A stretch of 64,000 nt of DNA, taken from contig NZ_LMVB01000002.1 in assembly GCF_001510645.1 (NCBI RefSeq), positions 310,001 through 374,000 of the forward strand, given 5' to 3'. A program made the translations under genes and the position numbers. Shown here piece after piece: positions 28,317 through 36,047 of the stretch. Numbering within the stretch: the first letter of the stretch is position 1; the number at the start of each line of letters is the position of its first letter. The stretch comes from Paenibacillus sp. FJAT-29882. GTDB taxonomy: Bacteria; Bacillota; Bacilli; Bacillales; DSM-1321. The notes below the pieces were generated by a model. The model saw only the letters and a list, made by a program, of their open reading frames with translations, made no database searches and was not told the DNA's origin.

Positions 28317-28464
28317 GAGGCAGACCCCACCTCTACTCTATCCGGTTTAAATGACGTGTATATAACATCATCTCAAAGGGTCTGACCTCACACTCATATA
28401 TAGTTTATTGAATTTTTTCACGTAGTTGATCCGAAATAATAGAGGTGGGGTCTGACCCTCTGAA
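28317..28464. repeat. Dispersed inverted repeat R2, copy 1 (compound)
   Basis: GGGTCTGACCTCACACTC at 28378 pairs with AGGTGGGGTCTGACCCTC at 28443. A further inverted half, GCAGACCCCACCTCTA, lies at 28322. Same arms recur at 35.6, 37.2 and 53.7 kb. An 80-codon open frame at 28088-28330 runs through R3 and R2 and is not a gene. Confidence 0.7.
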
Positions 28465-28471
28465 CACTGCT

Positions 28472-29269
28472 CTAATATAACATCGGATTCTTTATCTGCT
28501 GTTCAATCATCAAATCATCCAAGCTCTTAAACGTATACCCTTGCTTTTTCAAATCAGTAATAATTGAATCAAGCGCTTCGGCGTTATCCTTGGATACTGT
28601 ATGTAGCAAGAGGATCGCACCAGGATGAATCTGCTTCATCACTTCACTATACGAATAGTTTGCTCCTTTTTGCTGATCGACAATCCAATCTTTAAAGGCA
28701 AGCGACCAGAAGATATGTGTATATCCTTCTTGATTGGCGATGGCCATTGTCCGCTCACTAAAAATTCCCCGAGGGGGGCGTAAATAGTTCATCGTTTTCT
28801 GCCCTGTAATTCGCTCAGTTTCTTCCTTTACTTTCTGCAATTCATTTCGAATGGCTTCATCCGTTTTTGACGTCATATCTGGATGGCTCCAAGAATGATT
28901 GCCGACGATATGTCCTTCCCTCACCATTCTTACAGCCAATTCAGGCGTTGTTTTCAAATAATGCCCCGTCACGAAAAATGTTGCCGGCACATGTTGTCGA
29001 CGCAGGATATTTAGAATATTAGCTGTATATCCATTTTCATAGCCATTATCAAAGGTTAGATAAATATTCTTTTTGGCTGAGCTTCCTTTATATATTGCAC
29101 CATGCTTCTTCATCATCTCATCAAGCTTGGCTCCCGCTTGTGCTGGCTGCTCATTTTTTCCTTTATTAAAGCCCCAATGATTGGGTGTATTCGAGATTGT
29201 CGCCAAAGCTTCCAGCTGGGTGACAAAAAACAACATCAGCACCATCGGTACGATCATTAGCCTTTTCAT
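28472..29269 (-). CDS. pdaA: Spore-cortex muramic-delta-lactam deacetylase PdaA
   Basis: Polysaccharide deacetylase of 265 residues that removes the acetyl group from N-acetylmuramic acid, giving muramic delta-lactam of the spore cortex. A signal peptide spans about residues 1-24. NodB motifs are in order: TFDNGYENGYT (D-N in the family position), HIVGNHSWSHPDM with the metal His pair, LRPPRGIFSERT, and LLLHTVSKDNAEAL. Length equals that of B. subtilis PdaA, and the following small membrane protein also fits that locus. AAAGGAGCGG precedes the ATG. It marks the host as a spore-former; expression is expected in the forespore. Confidence 0.93.
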   Translation of the reverse strand: MKRLMIVPMVLMLFFVTQLEALATISNTPNHWGFNKGKNEQPAQAGAKLDEMMKKHGAIYKGSSAKKNIYLTFDNGYENGYTANILNILRRQHVPATFFVTGHYLKTTPELAVRMVREGHIVGNHSWSHPDMTSKTDEAIRNELQKVKEETERITGQKTMNYLRPPRGIFSERTMAIANQEGYTHIFWSLAFKDWIVDQQKGANYSYSEVMKQIHPGAILLLHTVSKDNAEALDSIITDLKKQGYTFKSLDDLMIEQQIKNPMLY

Positions 29270-29386
29270 AATTCCGCTCCTTTGCTCTTTTTTACTTAGT
29301 GTTTGAGCCAGGATTGAAATTATACGAAGTGGAATTTGGAAAAAAATCTAGGTTTCGGCATATACCTGTACAAAGGGGGAGTTTGT

Positions 29387-29566
29387 ATGGCTTTGTGGTG
29401 GGTTATAACCATTGGCTTCATCATCATTTTAGGAATTATCGGAACAATTTTTATCTATTTCCTAAGGAGCGGTTTGAAGAATGAAGAATTTGTAGAACCA
29501 TCTTTTCATGCTTATGTAGAAAATACGGAAGATAAACAAGAAGTTGATGGAAACGACCCAAAATGA
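29387..29566 (+). CDS. Small membrane protein (59 residues), YfjT-like position
   Basis: ATG at 29387 with AAAGGGGGAG 6 bases upstream. One strongly hydrophobic N-terminal helix (MALWWVITIGFIIILGIIGT) followed by a polar acidic tail, so a single-pass membrane protein. It is divergent from pdaA, where B. subtilis carries the small gene yfjT. Function unknown. A terminator follows. Confidence 0.7.
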   Translation: MALWWVITIGFIIILGIIGTIFIYFLRSGLKNEEFVEPSFHAYVENTEDKQEVDGNDPK

Positions 29567-29613
29567 TCAGGTTATGACGACTTAGGAAATTTAGATAACA
29601 AAGCAAATTTTTT

Positions 29614-29656
29614 GAGCCAAGTTTGACCCTAATGGGACAAATCTTGGCTCTGTTTG
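29614..29656. terminator. Bidirectional terminator
   Basis: GAGCCAAGTTTG ... CAAATCTTGGCTC hairpin between two convergent genes. Confidence 0.8.
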
Positions 29657-29669
29657 ATTTGCAGTTCGC

Positions 29670-30449
29670 TTATTTATGCTGAAAAATCGGTTTGCGTTTT
29701 TCGATGAATGCTAAAACGCCTTCTTTGCTATCCTCTGTTCGGAAAATCTCGATAAACAATTCCGCCTCTAATTGAAGTCCTCTGTCCATCGAAGTATCAA
29801 AGCCTTCATCAATGGCTTGCTTAATCCTCGATAATGATTGCAAGGAGTTTTTGGCGATTTTAGCTGCGAAATTTTTCCCTTCAATTAGGCCGTGTCCTCT
29901 TGTAACAACACGATTAACGAGGCCGATTTTTTCTGCTTGCAGTGCTGATATCGGGTCACCCGTCAGCATCATCTCCTTCGCTTTCGCTGTTCCTATGAGG
30001 CGAGGTAACCTCTGTGTCCCACCGCCACCTGGGAATAAGCCAAGTTTCACTTCAGGTAATCCGATTTGAACATGTTCCTCGGCAATGCGGATATCACAAG
30101 CGAGCGCCAGCTCACAGCCACCACCGAAGGTTATGCCATTTAAAACAGCGATGGTCGGCTTTGGACATGTAGCGATCAGATCCAGCGCCTCATGGCATTC
30201 TATAATTTGCTGTTTGATATTCTCATCGCCGAACATGTCGGGGAATTCTTTAATATCTGCTCCTGCTGCAAACGCTGTATAGCCAGATCCCGTTATAATA
30301 ACCGCAACCGTCTCAAAATCATGCTTAATATCTGTATAGACTTCTTTTAAATCTCGAAAAACTTGTCTGTTGATCACGTTCAAAGGGGGATTCGTTATCG
30401 TAATAATCGCTAGTTTGTCTTCCTTTTCAACCTTCACAAATTGCGCCAT
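29670..30449 (-). CDS. Enoyl-CoA hydratase/isomerase family protein (crotonase)
   Basis: 259-residue crotonase-fold enzyme acting on acyl-CoA thioesters. The oxyanion-hole segments AAGADIKEF and NGITFGGGCELALACDIRI are present, and both catalytic Glu positions are filled (GGGCEL and GLPEVKLGLFPGGGGTQRLPR), which favours a true 2-enoyl-CoA hydratase over an isomerase. AGAGGTGAT lies upstream of the ATG. Single gene, not next to other fatty-acid genes, so pathway (beta-oxidation or amino-acid degradation) is open. Confidence 0.9.
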   Translation of the reverse strand: MAQFVKVEKEDKLAIITITNPPLNVINRQVFRDLKEVYTDIKHDFETVAVIITGSGYTAFAAGADIKEFPDMFGDENIKQQIIECHEALDLIATCPKPTIAVLNGITFGGGCELALACDIRIAEEHVQIGLPEVKLGLFPGGGGTQRLPRLIGTAKAKEMMLTGDPISALQAEKIGLVNRVVTRGHGLIEGKNFAAKIAKNSLQSLSRIKQAIDEGFDTSMDRGLQLEAELFIEIFRTEDSKEGVLAFIEKRKPIFQHK

Positions 30450-30878
30450 TTACTTAGATCACCTCTTCTTCGGTTTAGTCAGACACACAACATTAGCATG
30501 ACATCCCAGGGTAGATACACATAATTTCCATATGTCCAAGCCCATTTCCTTCTACATATATGATTTGAATTCGCTCAACCTGTGTTTAATGACAATAAAG
30601 TTGTTTAATTTATTATCAAGACCTAAATTGTAAGAAGTCATAAAAAATAAAGGGTGGTACAGATTAGTCATATAATCTGTACCACCCTTTTACTTCTTGT
30701 TCAACAATCGCGCCCGATCGGAACAAGATAAAACGCCTTTCTCTTTCTGCCTTTTTAACATAAGTAAGGAATAAGTCCAAGGTTTTTAATGCAACAAAAT
30801 ATCCTTTTTGATATTCAATATAACTTTTGCTAACAGCACAGGCAATTTAGATCATTGGAAATGATCCCGTTATTTTTC
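30450..30878. other. Gap of about 430 bases
   Basis: Only a perfect terminator-like hairpin at 30649-30690 was found. Nothing gene-like. Confidence 0.6.
30649..30694. terminator. Perfect 18-bp hairpin, bidirectional terminator
   Basis: AAAGGGTGGTACAGATTA with its exact complement around a 6-base loop, flanked by A and T tracts. The GGGTGGTAC string looks like a T-box motif, but no T-box leader is present. Confidence 0.8.
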
Positions 30879-31259
30879 TTATTCAAAATGGCTGTTTTCT
30901 TGTTTAATTTGATCTATTCTCTTTTTTCCCCATTCATACATCATCTCAACGATTGGTAATAACGTCATCCCTAGTTCAGTCATTGAATATTCGACTTTCG
31001 GAGGAATTTCTGGAAACACTTCCCTATGAACAATTCCATCTTCCATCAGTTCACGTAATTGGTTTGTTAATATCTTATGAGATATTTTCGGAAAAAGTCT
31101 TTGAAGTTCGCTGAAGCGATGTGGTCCTTCTACACCTAAATGCCACAAAATAACAACTTTCCATTTCCCACTAATAATCGATAAGGTAAGTTCTTTTTCA
31201 CAATGATAATCATGCGTTAATATTCTCTCTTTTATCTCTTCTCTTAATTTATCCGACAT
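30879..31259 (-). CDS. HxlR-family transcriptional regulator
   Basis: 126-residue winged-helix regulator. The family signature is intact: [24 protein letters not shown] with its N-terminal Cys, then [31 protein letters not shown] for the recognition helix. HxlR proteins often sense electrophiles through that Cys. AAAGGAAG precedes the ATG. Divergent from the SDR gene at 31.5 kb, which it probably controls. The direct repeat GTAACC-N5-GTAACC at 31286-31302 is a candidate binding site. Confidence 0.9.
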   Translation of the reverse strand: MSDKLREEIKERILTHDYHCEKELTLSIISGKWKVVILWHLGVEGPHRFSELQRLFPKISHKILTNQLRELMEDGIVHREVFPEIPPKVEYSMTELGMTLLPIVEMMYEWGKKRIDQIKQENSHFE

Positions 31260-31285
31260 AGAGCTAACTTCCTTTCATACAATAA

Positions 31286-31302
31286 GTAACCTTTTGGTAA
31301 CC
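31286..31302. promoter_or_regulatory. Candidate HxlR binding site
   Basis: Direct repeat GTAACC-TTTTG-GTAACC, 11 bases start to start, 27 bases upstream of the regulator ATG. HxlR of B. subtilis binds direct repeats. Confidence 0.35.
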
Positions 31303-31525
31303 TCCGCACAAAAAAGTGCATTCTTCACAATGTAGAAAACCATAAGTAGAATGAAGTTAGTCTTAAAGACAAATCTTTATCTATTTTAGGCGGCAAACAT
31401 TCATGAGTAAAACAGCATTATTAATTATATCACCCGAACAATTTTATCAAACTCACCTTACTTAATTATTAAAATGTTTTCGTTTAATACACTTTATTTC
31501 GTCTAAAATTAAAGGAGAGAAAAAC

Positions 31526-32242
31526 ATGCAAACAATCGCAGGAAAAGTGGCGTTAATTACAGGAGCAGGGCGTGGAATAGGACGTGCAACAGCAGTAGCT
31601 TTTGCACGAGAAGGTATTCACGTAGGTCTTGTTGGACGTACGCTTGAAAATTTACAACAAGTAGCAGAGGAACTCAAACAGTATGATGTGAAGGTAGCAA
31701 TCGCTTCGGCAAATGTAGCGGATTTAGACTCAATCACGACAGCGGTTGAATCAATTCGTGGCAAGCTTGGTGCAATCGATATATTAGTAAATAATGCTGG
31801 CATTTCAAAATTCGGTACCTTCATGGATTTAACGCCTGAAGAATGGACAAATATTATCGATGTCAACGTAAAAGGTGTGTACTACACAACACGTGCAGTA
31901 TTACCGGAAATGATAGAGCGCAACACAGGCGACATCATTAATATCTCATCAACAGCTGGTCAAAAAGGTGCACCCATTACAAGTGCATACTCGGCTTCAA
32001 AAGCTGCAGTGATCGGACTAAGTGAGTCATTAATGCTTGAAGTGCGTAAGAAAAATATTCGCGTTACAACGTTAACGCCAAGTACGGTTGCAACAGATAT
32101 GGCTGTTGAGCTAAACTTAACAGACGGCAATCCAGAAAAAGTGATGCAAGCAGAAGATTTAGCAGATTTAATGGTTGCACAGCTAAAACTTCATCCACGA
32201 GTTGTATTAAAGCATGCTGGACTTTGGTCGACGAACCCTTAA
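31526..32242 (+). CDS. yoxD: SDR oxidoreductase, FabG-like (YoxD type)
   Basis: 238-residue NADP-type short-chain dehydrogenase annotated in relatives as 3-ketoacyl-ACP reductase. [12 protein letters not shown] cofactor loop, an Arg after beta-2 (GRTLENL) for NADP, NNAGIS, catalytic Ser in ISSTAG and YSASK. The C-terminus ending GLWSTNP is the one I recall for B. subtilis YoxD. AAAGGAGAG lies 8 bases before the ATG. Not near other fatty-acid genes; divergent from an HxlR regulator, so more likely a stress-inducible carbonyl reductase than a housekeeping FabG. Confidence 0.88.
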   Translation: MQTIAGKVALITGAGRGIGRATAVAFAREGIHVGLVGRTLENLQQVAEELKQYDVKVAIASANVADLDSITTAVESIRGKLGAIDILVNNAGISKFGTFMDLTPEEWTNIIDVNVKGVYYTTRAVLPEMIERNTGDIINISSTAGQKGAPITSAYSASKAAVIGLSESLMLEVRKKNIRVTTLTPSTVATDMAVELNLTDGNPEKVMQAEDLADLMVAQLKLHPRVVLKHAGLWSTNP

Positions 32243-32261
32243 TTGAATTATTCGAAATATC

Positions 32262-32303
32262 AAGGCGCTATCCGATGTATTTTGGATGGCGCCTTTCTTT
32301 TTT
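32262..32303 (+). terminator. Terminator of the SDR gene
   Basis: AAGGCGCTATCC ... GGATGGCGCCTT hairpin followed by TCTTTTTT. Confidence 0.88.
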
Positions 32304-32372
32304 AGAATAATAAGCTCTAATAGGGATACTGCCACCCCGTCTATCTCATGAATGGCATCACGAGCATTGGGA

Positions 32373-32528
32373 TTAATGACATTTGTGTAGTAAGAAGAAA
32401 AGTATAGTTTTTAGTGTATTGCTGCTCTTTCCTGTTACATCTAAATACTTCAAATACTTCATCACAGGCACTACAGGCATTCCACCTTTATCAAGAAGCA
32501 TATACCTTTTCTTATTACCATAAGTAAT
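32373..32528 (-). pseudogene. N-terminal fragment of a Tn554-type tyrosine recombinase
   Basis: About 51 open codons directly after, and in the same frame as, the stop of the YczE gene. NKKRYMLLDKGGMPVVPVMK and then YLKYLDVTGKSSNTLKT resemble the N-terminal core-binding region of TnpA-like integrases of the Tn554 family (PVxxYLxYLxxTgKSxNTLxxY). The sequence is disrupted after NTLKT and stops. No start codon with a ribosome-binding site. The catalytic domain is absent. Confidence 0.55.
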
Positions 32529-33191
32529 CTAGATTGAATGGTCTTTATCTGCATCAAAATTTGATGGTGTACTAGAATTTGTTAGTATGTTGCCTAATAC
32601 CCTTTCAGTAAACGGCATAAAGTAATTAAGTATTAGCCCCCCTAAACAAACAGTTAATAGCGTTCCAATACCAATTGGTCCATCGAATATCATTGCCAGT
32701 ATCAAGAATACGAGGTAAATGAATGTTCTCGAAAACAGTATATTTGTTCTAGTTAATTCTTTTATTATTAATGTTAATCGGTCAATTGGAATCGGTGCAA
32801 AATTTGTGTGTAAATAAATTGCTGTTCCTAAACCTATAACAACTAAGCCGATCAAAAAACAAGCAAGCTTGTAAAACCATAATTCGGGTGTTATCAAATT
32901 GTGTAATAAAAAAAGCCATATATCGATACTAACACCAGTAATAAATGCTGTTAATAACCCCAAAACTTCTGGTCTTTGTCTTATTAATAACGAATTACAA
33001 CAAATCAATATGAAAGCTATTATTATTTCCCAACTTCCTACAGTTAGGCCAAGGTTTATGGATAAACCGACCAATAGTGCATCAAAAGGTGATGTTCCAA
33101 GGTCTGATTGTATAGTCAATGCAATTCCAAAGGTTAATATTAAAATCCCTAATACAAAAAGACCATATTTTGCTTTACTCTGATTTTTCAT
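32529..33191 (-). CDS. YczE/YitT-type integral membrane protein
   Basis: 220 residues with about six transmembrane helices. The family motif QSDLGTSPFDALLVGLS is at residues 28-44, and the half-repeat TNFAPIPIDRLTLII at the middle. YczE proteins have no defined transport substrate. Start overlaps the stop of the GNAT gene by four bases (ATGA), so both form one operon, divergent from a MarR regulator. The C-terminal tail (STPSNFDADKDHSI) is polar, and the frame continues past the stop into a recombinase fragment. Confidence 0.85.
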   Translation of the reverse strand: MKNQSKAKYGLFVLGILILTFGIALTIQSDLGTSPFDALLVGLSINLGLTVGSWEIIIAFILICCNSLLIRQRPEVLGLLTAFITGVSIDIWLFLLHNLITPELWFYKLACFLIGLVVIGLGTAIYLHTNFAPIPIDRLTLIIKELTRTNILFSRTFIYLVFLILAMIFDGPIGIGTLLTVCLGGLILNYFMPFTERVLGNILTNSSTPSNFDADKDHSI

Positions 33192-33634
33192 GATGTTTTT
33201 ATAGATAATTCTTTCACCATTAAAATATGTGGGATTCCAGCTTCCATAAACATAGTAGATGAAGTCTGATAACCATTTTTTTGATAAAAGCCCTCTGCTT
33301 GCGTCTGTCCGTGTAATTTAACTTTGGATACTCCCTTTTTAGCAGCGCTTTCTTCCAATGCTTTAATAATTACTTTTCCTAGACCATATTTACGATATGG
33401 CTTTAAAATACAAATTCTTTCTAATTTTCCTAAGCCATCAACAACTCTTATTCTGCCCGTTCCCACTGGTTGTTCATTGTAAAAAACTAATATGTGTTCG
33501 CATCGTCCATTAAGTGCGTCAAATTCATCAAATTCATCCTCTAGTGGTACGCCTTGTTCCACAACAAATACTTCTTTTCTAATATAGAATGCAGTTCTTA
33601 GATCATTTTCCACCGTTATTTTTTTTACTTCCAC
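33188..33634 (-). CDS. GNAT-family N-acetyltransferase (YjcF/ElaA-like)
   Basis: 148 residues. N-terminal segment FYIRKEVFVVEQGVPLEDEFDEFDAL is typical of the YjcF/ElaA group; acetyl-CoA binding by LERICILKPYRKYGLGKVII (R/Q-x-x-G-x-G/A-like loop) and C-terminal HGQTQAEGFYQKNGY. Substrate unknown, probably a small amine. First gene of a two-gene operon with YczE; the divergent MarR regulator suggests induction by a small molecule. Confidence 0.88.
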   Translation of the reverse strand: MEVKKITVENDLRTAFYIRKEVFVVEQGVPLEDEFDEFDALNGRCEHILVFYNEQPVGTGRIRVVDGLGKLERICILKPYRKYGLGKVIIKALEESAAKKGVSKVKLHGQTQAEGFYQKNGYQTSSTMFMEAGIPHILMVKELSIKTS

Positions 33635-33717
33635 TTATCTTCGCCCTTTCTGGATTTATTTTCTTAGACAAGCCATAATTAAAATAAGTCAATATACAAG
33701 AGTATATATGAAAATAT

Positions 33718-33739
33718 TTTTGTTGTAAATACAACAAAA
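33718..33739. promoter_or_regulatory. MarR operator candidate
   Basis: Perfect inverted repeat TTTTGTTGTA-AA-TACAACAAAA, 14 bases before the MarR ATG and in the divergent intergenic region. Arm length and symmetry fit a MarR dimer. Confidence 0.75.
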
Positions 33740-33753
33740 TTGGAGGCTGTTAT

Positions 33754-34206
33754 ATGCAAGAGATCCTTCGTGAAATAGGAATGATAGCCAGAGCATTGGA
33801 TTCTATAAGTAATATCGAATTTAAAGAATATGAGCTTACAAAAGGACAGTATTTGTATTTGGTTCGAATATGTGAAAATCCGGGGATTTTTCAGGATAAG
33901 TTGGCAGAAATGATAAAAGTAGACCGAACAACGGCAGCTCGTGCCATAAAAAAACTTGAAATACAAGGTTTTATAGAAAAGAGAGAAGATGATCATAATA
34001 AAAAAATAAAAAAATTATTTCCAACAGAAAAAGGGAAGAACGTTTATCCCTTTTTAAAGCGAGAGGGAGATTATTCTAATAACGTTGCACTATCTGGATT
34101 CTCCCCTGAAGAAACAGAAACACTTTTCCAGCTTCTTCAAAGGGTTGGAAAAAATATTGAAGTAGACTGGGATCTTGTAAAAAAGGGGAAAAAGAGAGAA
34201 TACTAA
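33754..34206 (+). CDS. MarR-family transcriptional regulator
   Basis: 150 residues. Winged helix with LTKGQYLYLVRICENPGIFQDKLAEMIKVDRTTAARAIKKLE (helix-turn-helix about 30-72) and wing FIEKREDDHNKKIKKLFPTEKG. Long terminal helices for dimerisation. Divergent from the GNAT-YczE operon, with a perfect inverted repeat just before its own ribosome-binding site (TTGGAGG), so it likely represses itself and the operon until bound by a ligand. Confidence 0.9.
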   Translation: MQEILREIGMIARALDSISNIEFKEYELTKGQYLYLVRICENPGIFQDKLAEMIKVDRTTAARAIKKLEIQGFIEKREDDHNKKIKKLFPTEKGKNVYPFLKREGDYSNNVALSGFSPEETETLFQLLQRVGKNIEVDWDLVKKGKKREY

Positions 34207-34233
34207 TTGATTGAAAATTCACGTTCTATAGGA

Positions 34234-34350
34234 ATGCTAAAGGAGGTGTTTGTTGAAGTAGAATTAAACAACTTTATTATCTTTTCTATGAATGGAATCT
34301 GTATAGATCAATATGCTATTAAACAACTTTTAAAAGCCTTATTACATTAA
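34234..34350 (+). CDS. Possible 38-residue ORF after the MarR gene
   Basis: ATG at 34234, stop at 34348. Product MLKEVFVEVELNNFIIFSMN followed by a hydrophobic/basic tail. An AAAGGAGGTG lies inside the frame at 34240, which would suit a start just after it better than the ATG, yet no start codon fits it in this frame. It may be a relic of a downstream gene. Unrecognised. Confidence 0.22.
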   Translation: MLKEVFVEVELNNFIIFSMNGICIDQYAIKQLLKALLH

Positions 34351-34472
34351 TATGTAGTCAGGCTCTTGTTTTTTTATAACACAACTTTATTACCCATACA
34401 CACAACATGATTGCTGATAATTCTTTTTGAGATGGGACATAGTAACCGTAAATGGTTGGGGAGGAAAATACG

Positions 34473-35213
34473 ATGAAAAATTGGACTTTTATTCTTACAT
34501 TCGTTATCTTGAATTTTATTTTTCCACCGAATATCGCTACGGCAAGCCCAAGTTATCAAGGGTTAGCTGACACTTTACTAACGACACTAAACCCCACTAT
34601 TTCTAAAGAGGTTCAAAATTTTTATAAAACGAACAAACAATACGGATTATATGATGCGAAAATCGTCCATATTCAAAGAGTACAAGAAGGTGGATTTAGT
34701 TTTATCGTAAAGGTGCAGGTGACAACCTTTGAACATGCCCATAATCCGCCTTATGGAACGGATACGATTACCTTAGCAGTAGATCCGGTTGCAGTAAAAG
34801 TAGTAGATTTCGTTCATATCGGGGGCGAGGAAGAAAAGAAAATGGAGCAATTTTACAAAGAAGCTCTAGCGGATATTTACCAAACATTTGCGCTTAACTT
34901 AAAAGATTATCAGATGTATTCATACGATCAGCTTTTATTTGAATCTGAAATACTGAAGGAATTTACATCTCTTTCTCATATTGCCGAAAAGATTGTAACA
35001 ACGATGCTCAATCCTGATATTAAACCACCGTTTAAAAACGTCATTGACCCCGTTACCTTTATAAATGGTAGCCATGGCTATATTTTATTTAAAAGAGCAG
35101 ACGGTACAAACTATATGTATGTCTTGAAAAAAAGAGACGATGAATGGCAGATTACCGATAAAAAAAAGAAACAAGGCAAGAAGATGAAAGCAGAACTGCT
35201 TTGGTATGAATAA
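34473..35213 (+). CDS. Secreted DUF3888 protein
   Basis: 246 residues. Signal peptide at about 1-25 (MKNWTFILTFVILNFIFPPN ... TASP). The mature N-terminal half matches DUF3888: LADTLLTTLNPTISKEVQNF, YDAKIVHIQRVQEGGFSFIV, and TTFEHAHNPPYGTDTITLAV. The second half (about 150-246) is a further alpha/beta domain with a Lys-rich end and no name. ATG at 34473 follows GGGGAGG by 7 bases. Role unknown; the family is common in spore-forming Bacillaceae. Confidence 0.82.
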   Translation: MKNWTFILTFVILNFIFPPNIATASPSYQGLADTLLTTLNPTISKEVQNFYKTNKQYGLYDAKIVHIQRVQEGGFSFIVKVQVTTFEHAHNPPYGTDTITLAVDPVAVKVVDFVHIGGEEEKKMEQFYKEALADIYQTFALNLKDYQMYSYDQLLFESEILKEFTSLSHIAEKIVTTMLNPDIKPPFKNVIDPVTFINGSHGYILFKRADGTNYMYVLKKRDDEWQITDKKKKQGKKMKAELLWYE

Positions 35214-35238
35214 ATGGAGCAAATAGCTTAATCTTTTC

Positions 35239-35559
35239 ATGCGGAAAAAGAAGTTGTATATACAATATCAGCTTGTTTTCTGTTATATCAACCGTTTTGC
35301 AAATAGATTAGCCAACCGTTTGAATGCGATTTCGATTAAAGTGTCACCGAAACATCGTATGGGTTTGGCAACTTCTACTTACTTTATTTTTACAGATTTA
35401 GGGATTGGAATTGGGCCGTTTATTCTAGGATCTTTAGTTCCAGTCATGGGCTTTCACGAATTGTATGTGACGATAGCTATCGTGGTTTTTGCTTGCCTCT
35501 TCTTATATTATTTCTTATATGGAAGAAAAGCAGTACATGGAACTGTAAATGTAGGTTAA
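35239..35559 (+). pseudogene. 3' remnant of an MFS transporter gene
   Basis: From about residue 25 the product reads as the last two or three helices of a major-facilitator efflux protein: a cytoplasmic loop (KVSPKHRMGLATSTYFIF), then DLGIGIGPFILGSLVPVMGF and a final helix ending YFLYGRKA. The first 20 residues do not belong to the family and no ribosome-binding site precedes them, so about 300 N-terminal residues are missing. B. subtilis has an MFS gene (yfkF) in this neighbourhood, which may be the ancestor. Confidence 0.75.
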
Positions 35560-35565
35560 TCCACT

Positions 35566-35652
35566 TAAGGGTCAGACCTCACACTCTATAAACCGTTTAA
35601 TGTGTTTTTTACGTCTTAAACGATTTATAGTATGTGGGGTCTGACCCTTTTT
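35566..35652. repeat. Dispersed inverted repeat R2, copy 2
   Basis: Long imperfect hairpin of about 35 paired positions: AAGGGTCAGACC-T-CACAC at the left and GTGGGGTCTGACCCTT at the right, with CTATAAACCGTTTAA / TTAAACGATTTATAG inside, followed by six T. It could also act as a terminator. Confidence 0.8.
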
Positions 35653-35737
35653 TCGTGTTGCAAAAAGAGGAAAAGACCAGCAAAATACCTTAAAGCCGGT
35701 TCTTCTGATATATTCAGGATTTGTGTATCATATATAT

Positions 35738-35913
35738 TAGCGTTTGAATTGTTCGATTTTCATTTCAAGTTCATCAATCATACTGATTAAGCGATCAATG
35801 TCTTCAAGCTCAGTATGTTCTGGATCAATATTTTCTAAGACCTCAATAAACATCGTTAGACGACCTTTCAAATACACTAATTGATCATCTTTATCGGTTA
35901 TTTGCTTTCCCAT
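35738..35913 (-). CDS. SE1561-family small protein (3' end frame uncertain)
   Basis: About 58 residues, missing from length-filtered gene calls. ATG at 35913 with AAAGGAG 8 bases upstream. MGKQITDKDDQLVYLKGRLT, then TELEDIDRLISMIDELEMK, match the short acidic helical SE1561 family of Firmicutes. The family-typical end (IEQFKR, stop at 35738) needs one more base in the run at about 35758-35761 than I count; otherwise the frame continues to about 35572. Either a one-base deletion or a miscount. Function unknown. Confidence 0.65.
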
Positions 35914-36047
35914 GACGCACGCTCCTTTCGCCTTCTATATCGTATCGAACATATTATGAAAGTGCAATGTTAACATGTTTGTAGCCATTGACATTATTTT
36001 TTGATTGCCCATAATAGGAATGTAATCTTACTGAAGGAGTTTTCATA

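Noticed and set aside
28088..28330. 80-codon minus-strand frame
   Set aside because: Formed entirely by repeats R3 and R2.
30649..30694. GGGTGGTAC string suggesting a T-box
   Set aside because: No specifier loop or T-box leader structure and no downstream aminoacyl-tRNA or amino-acid gene; it is a simple hairpin.
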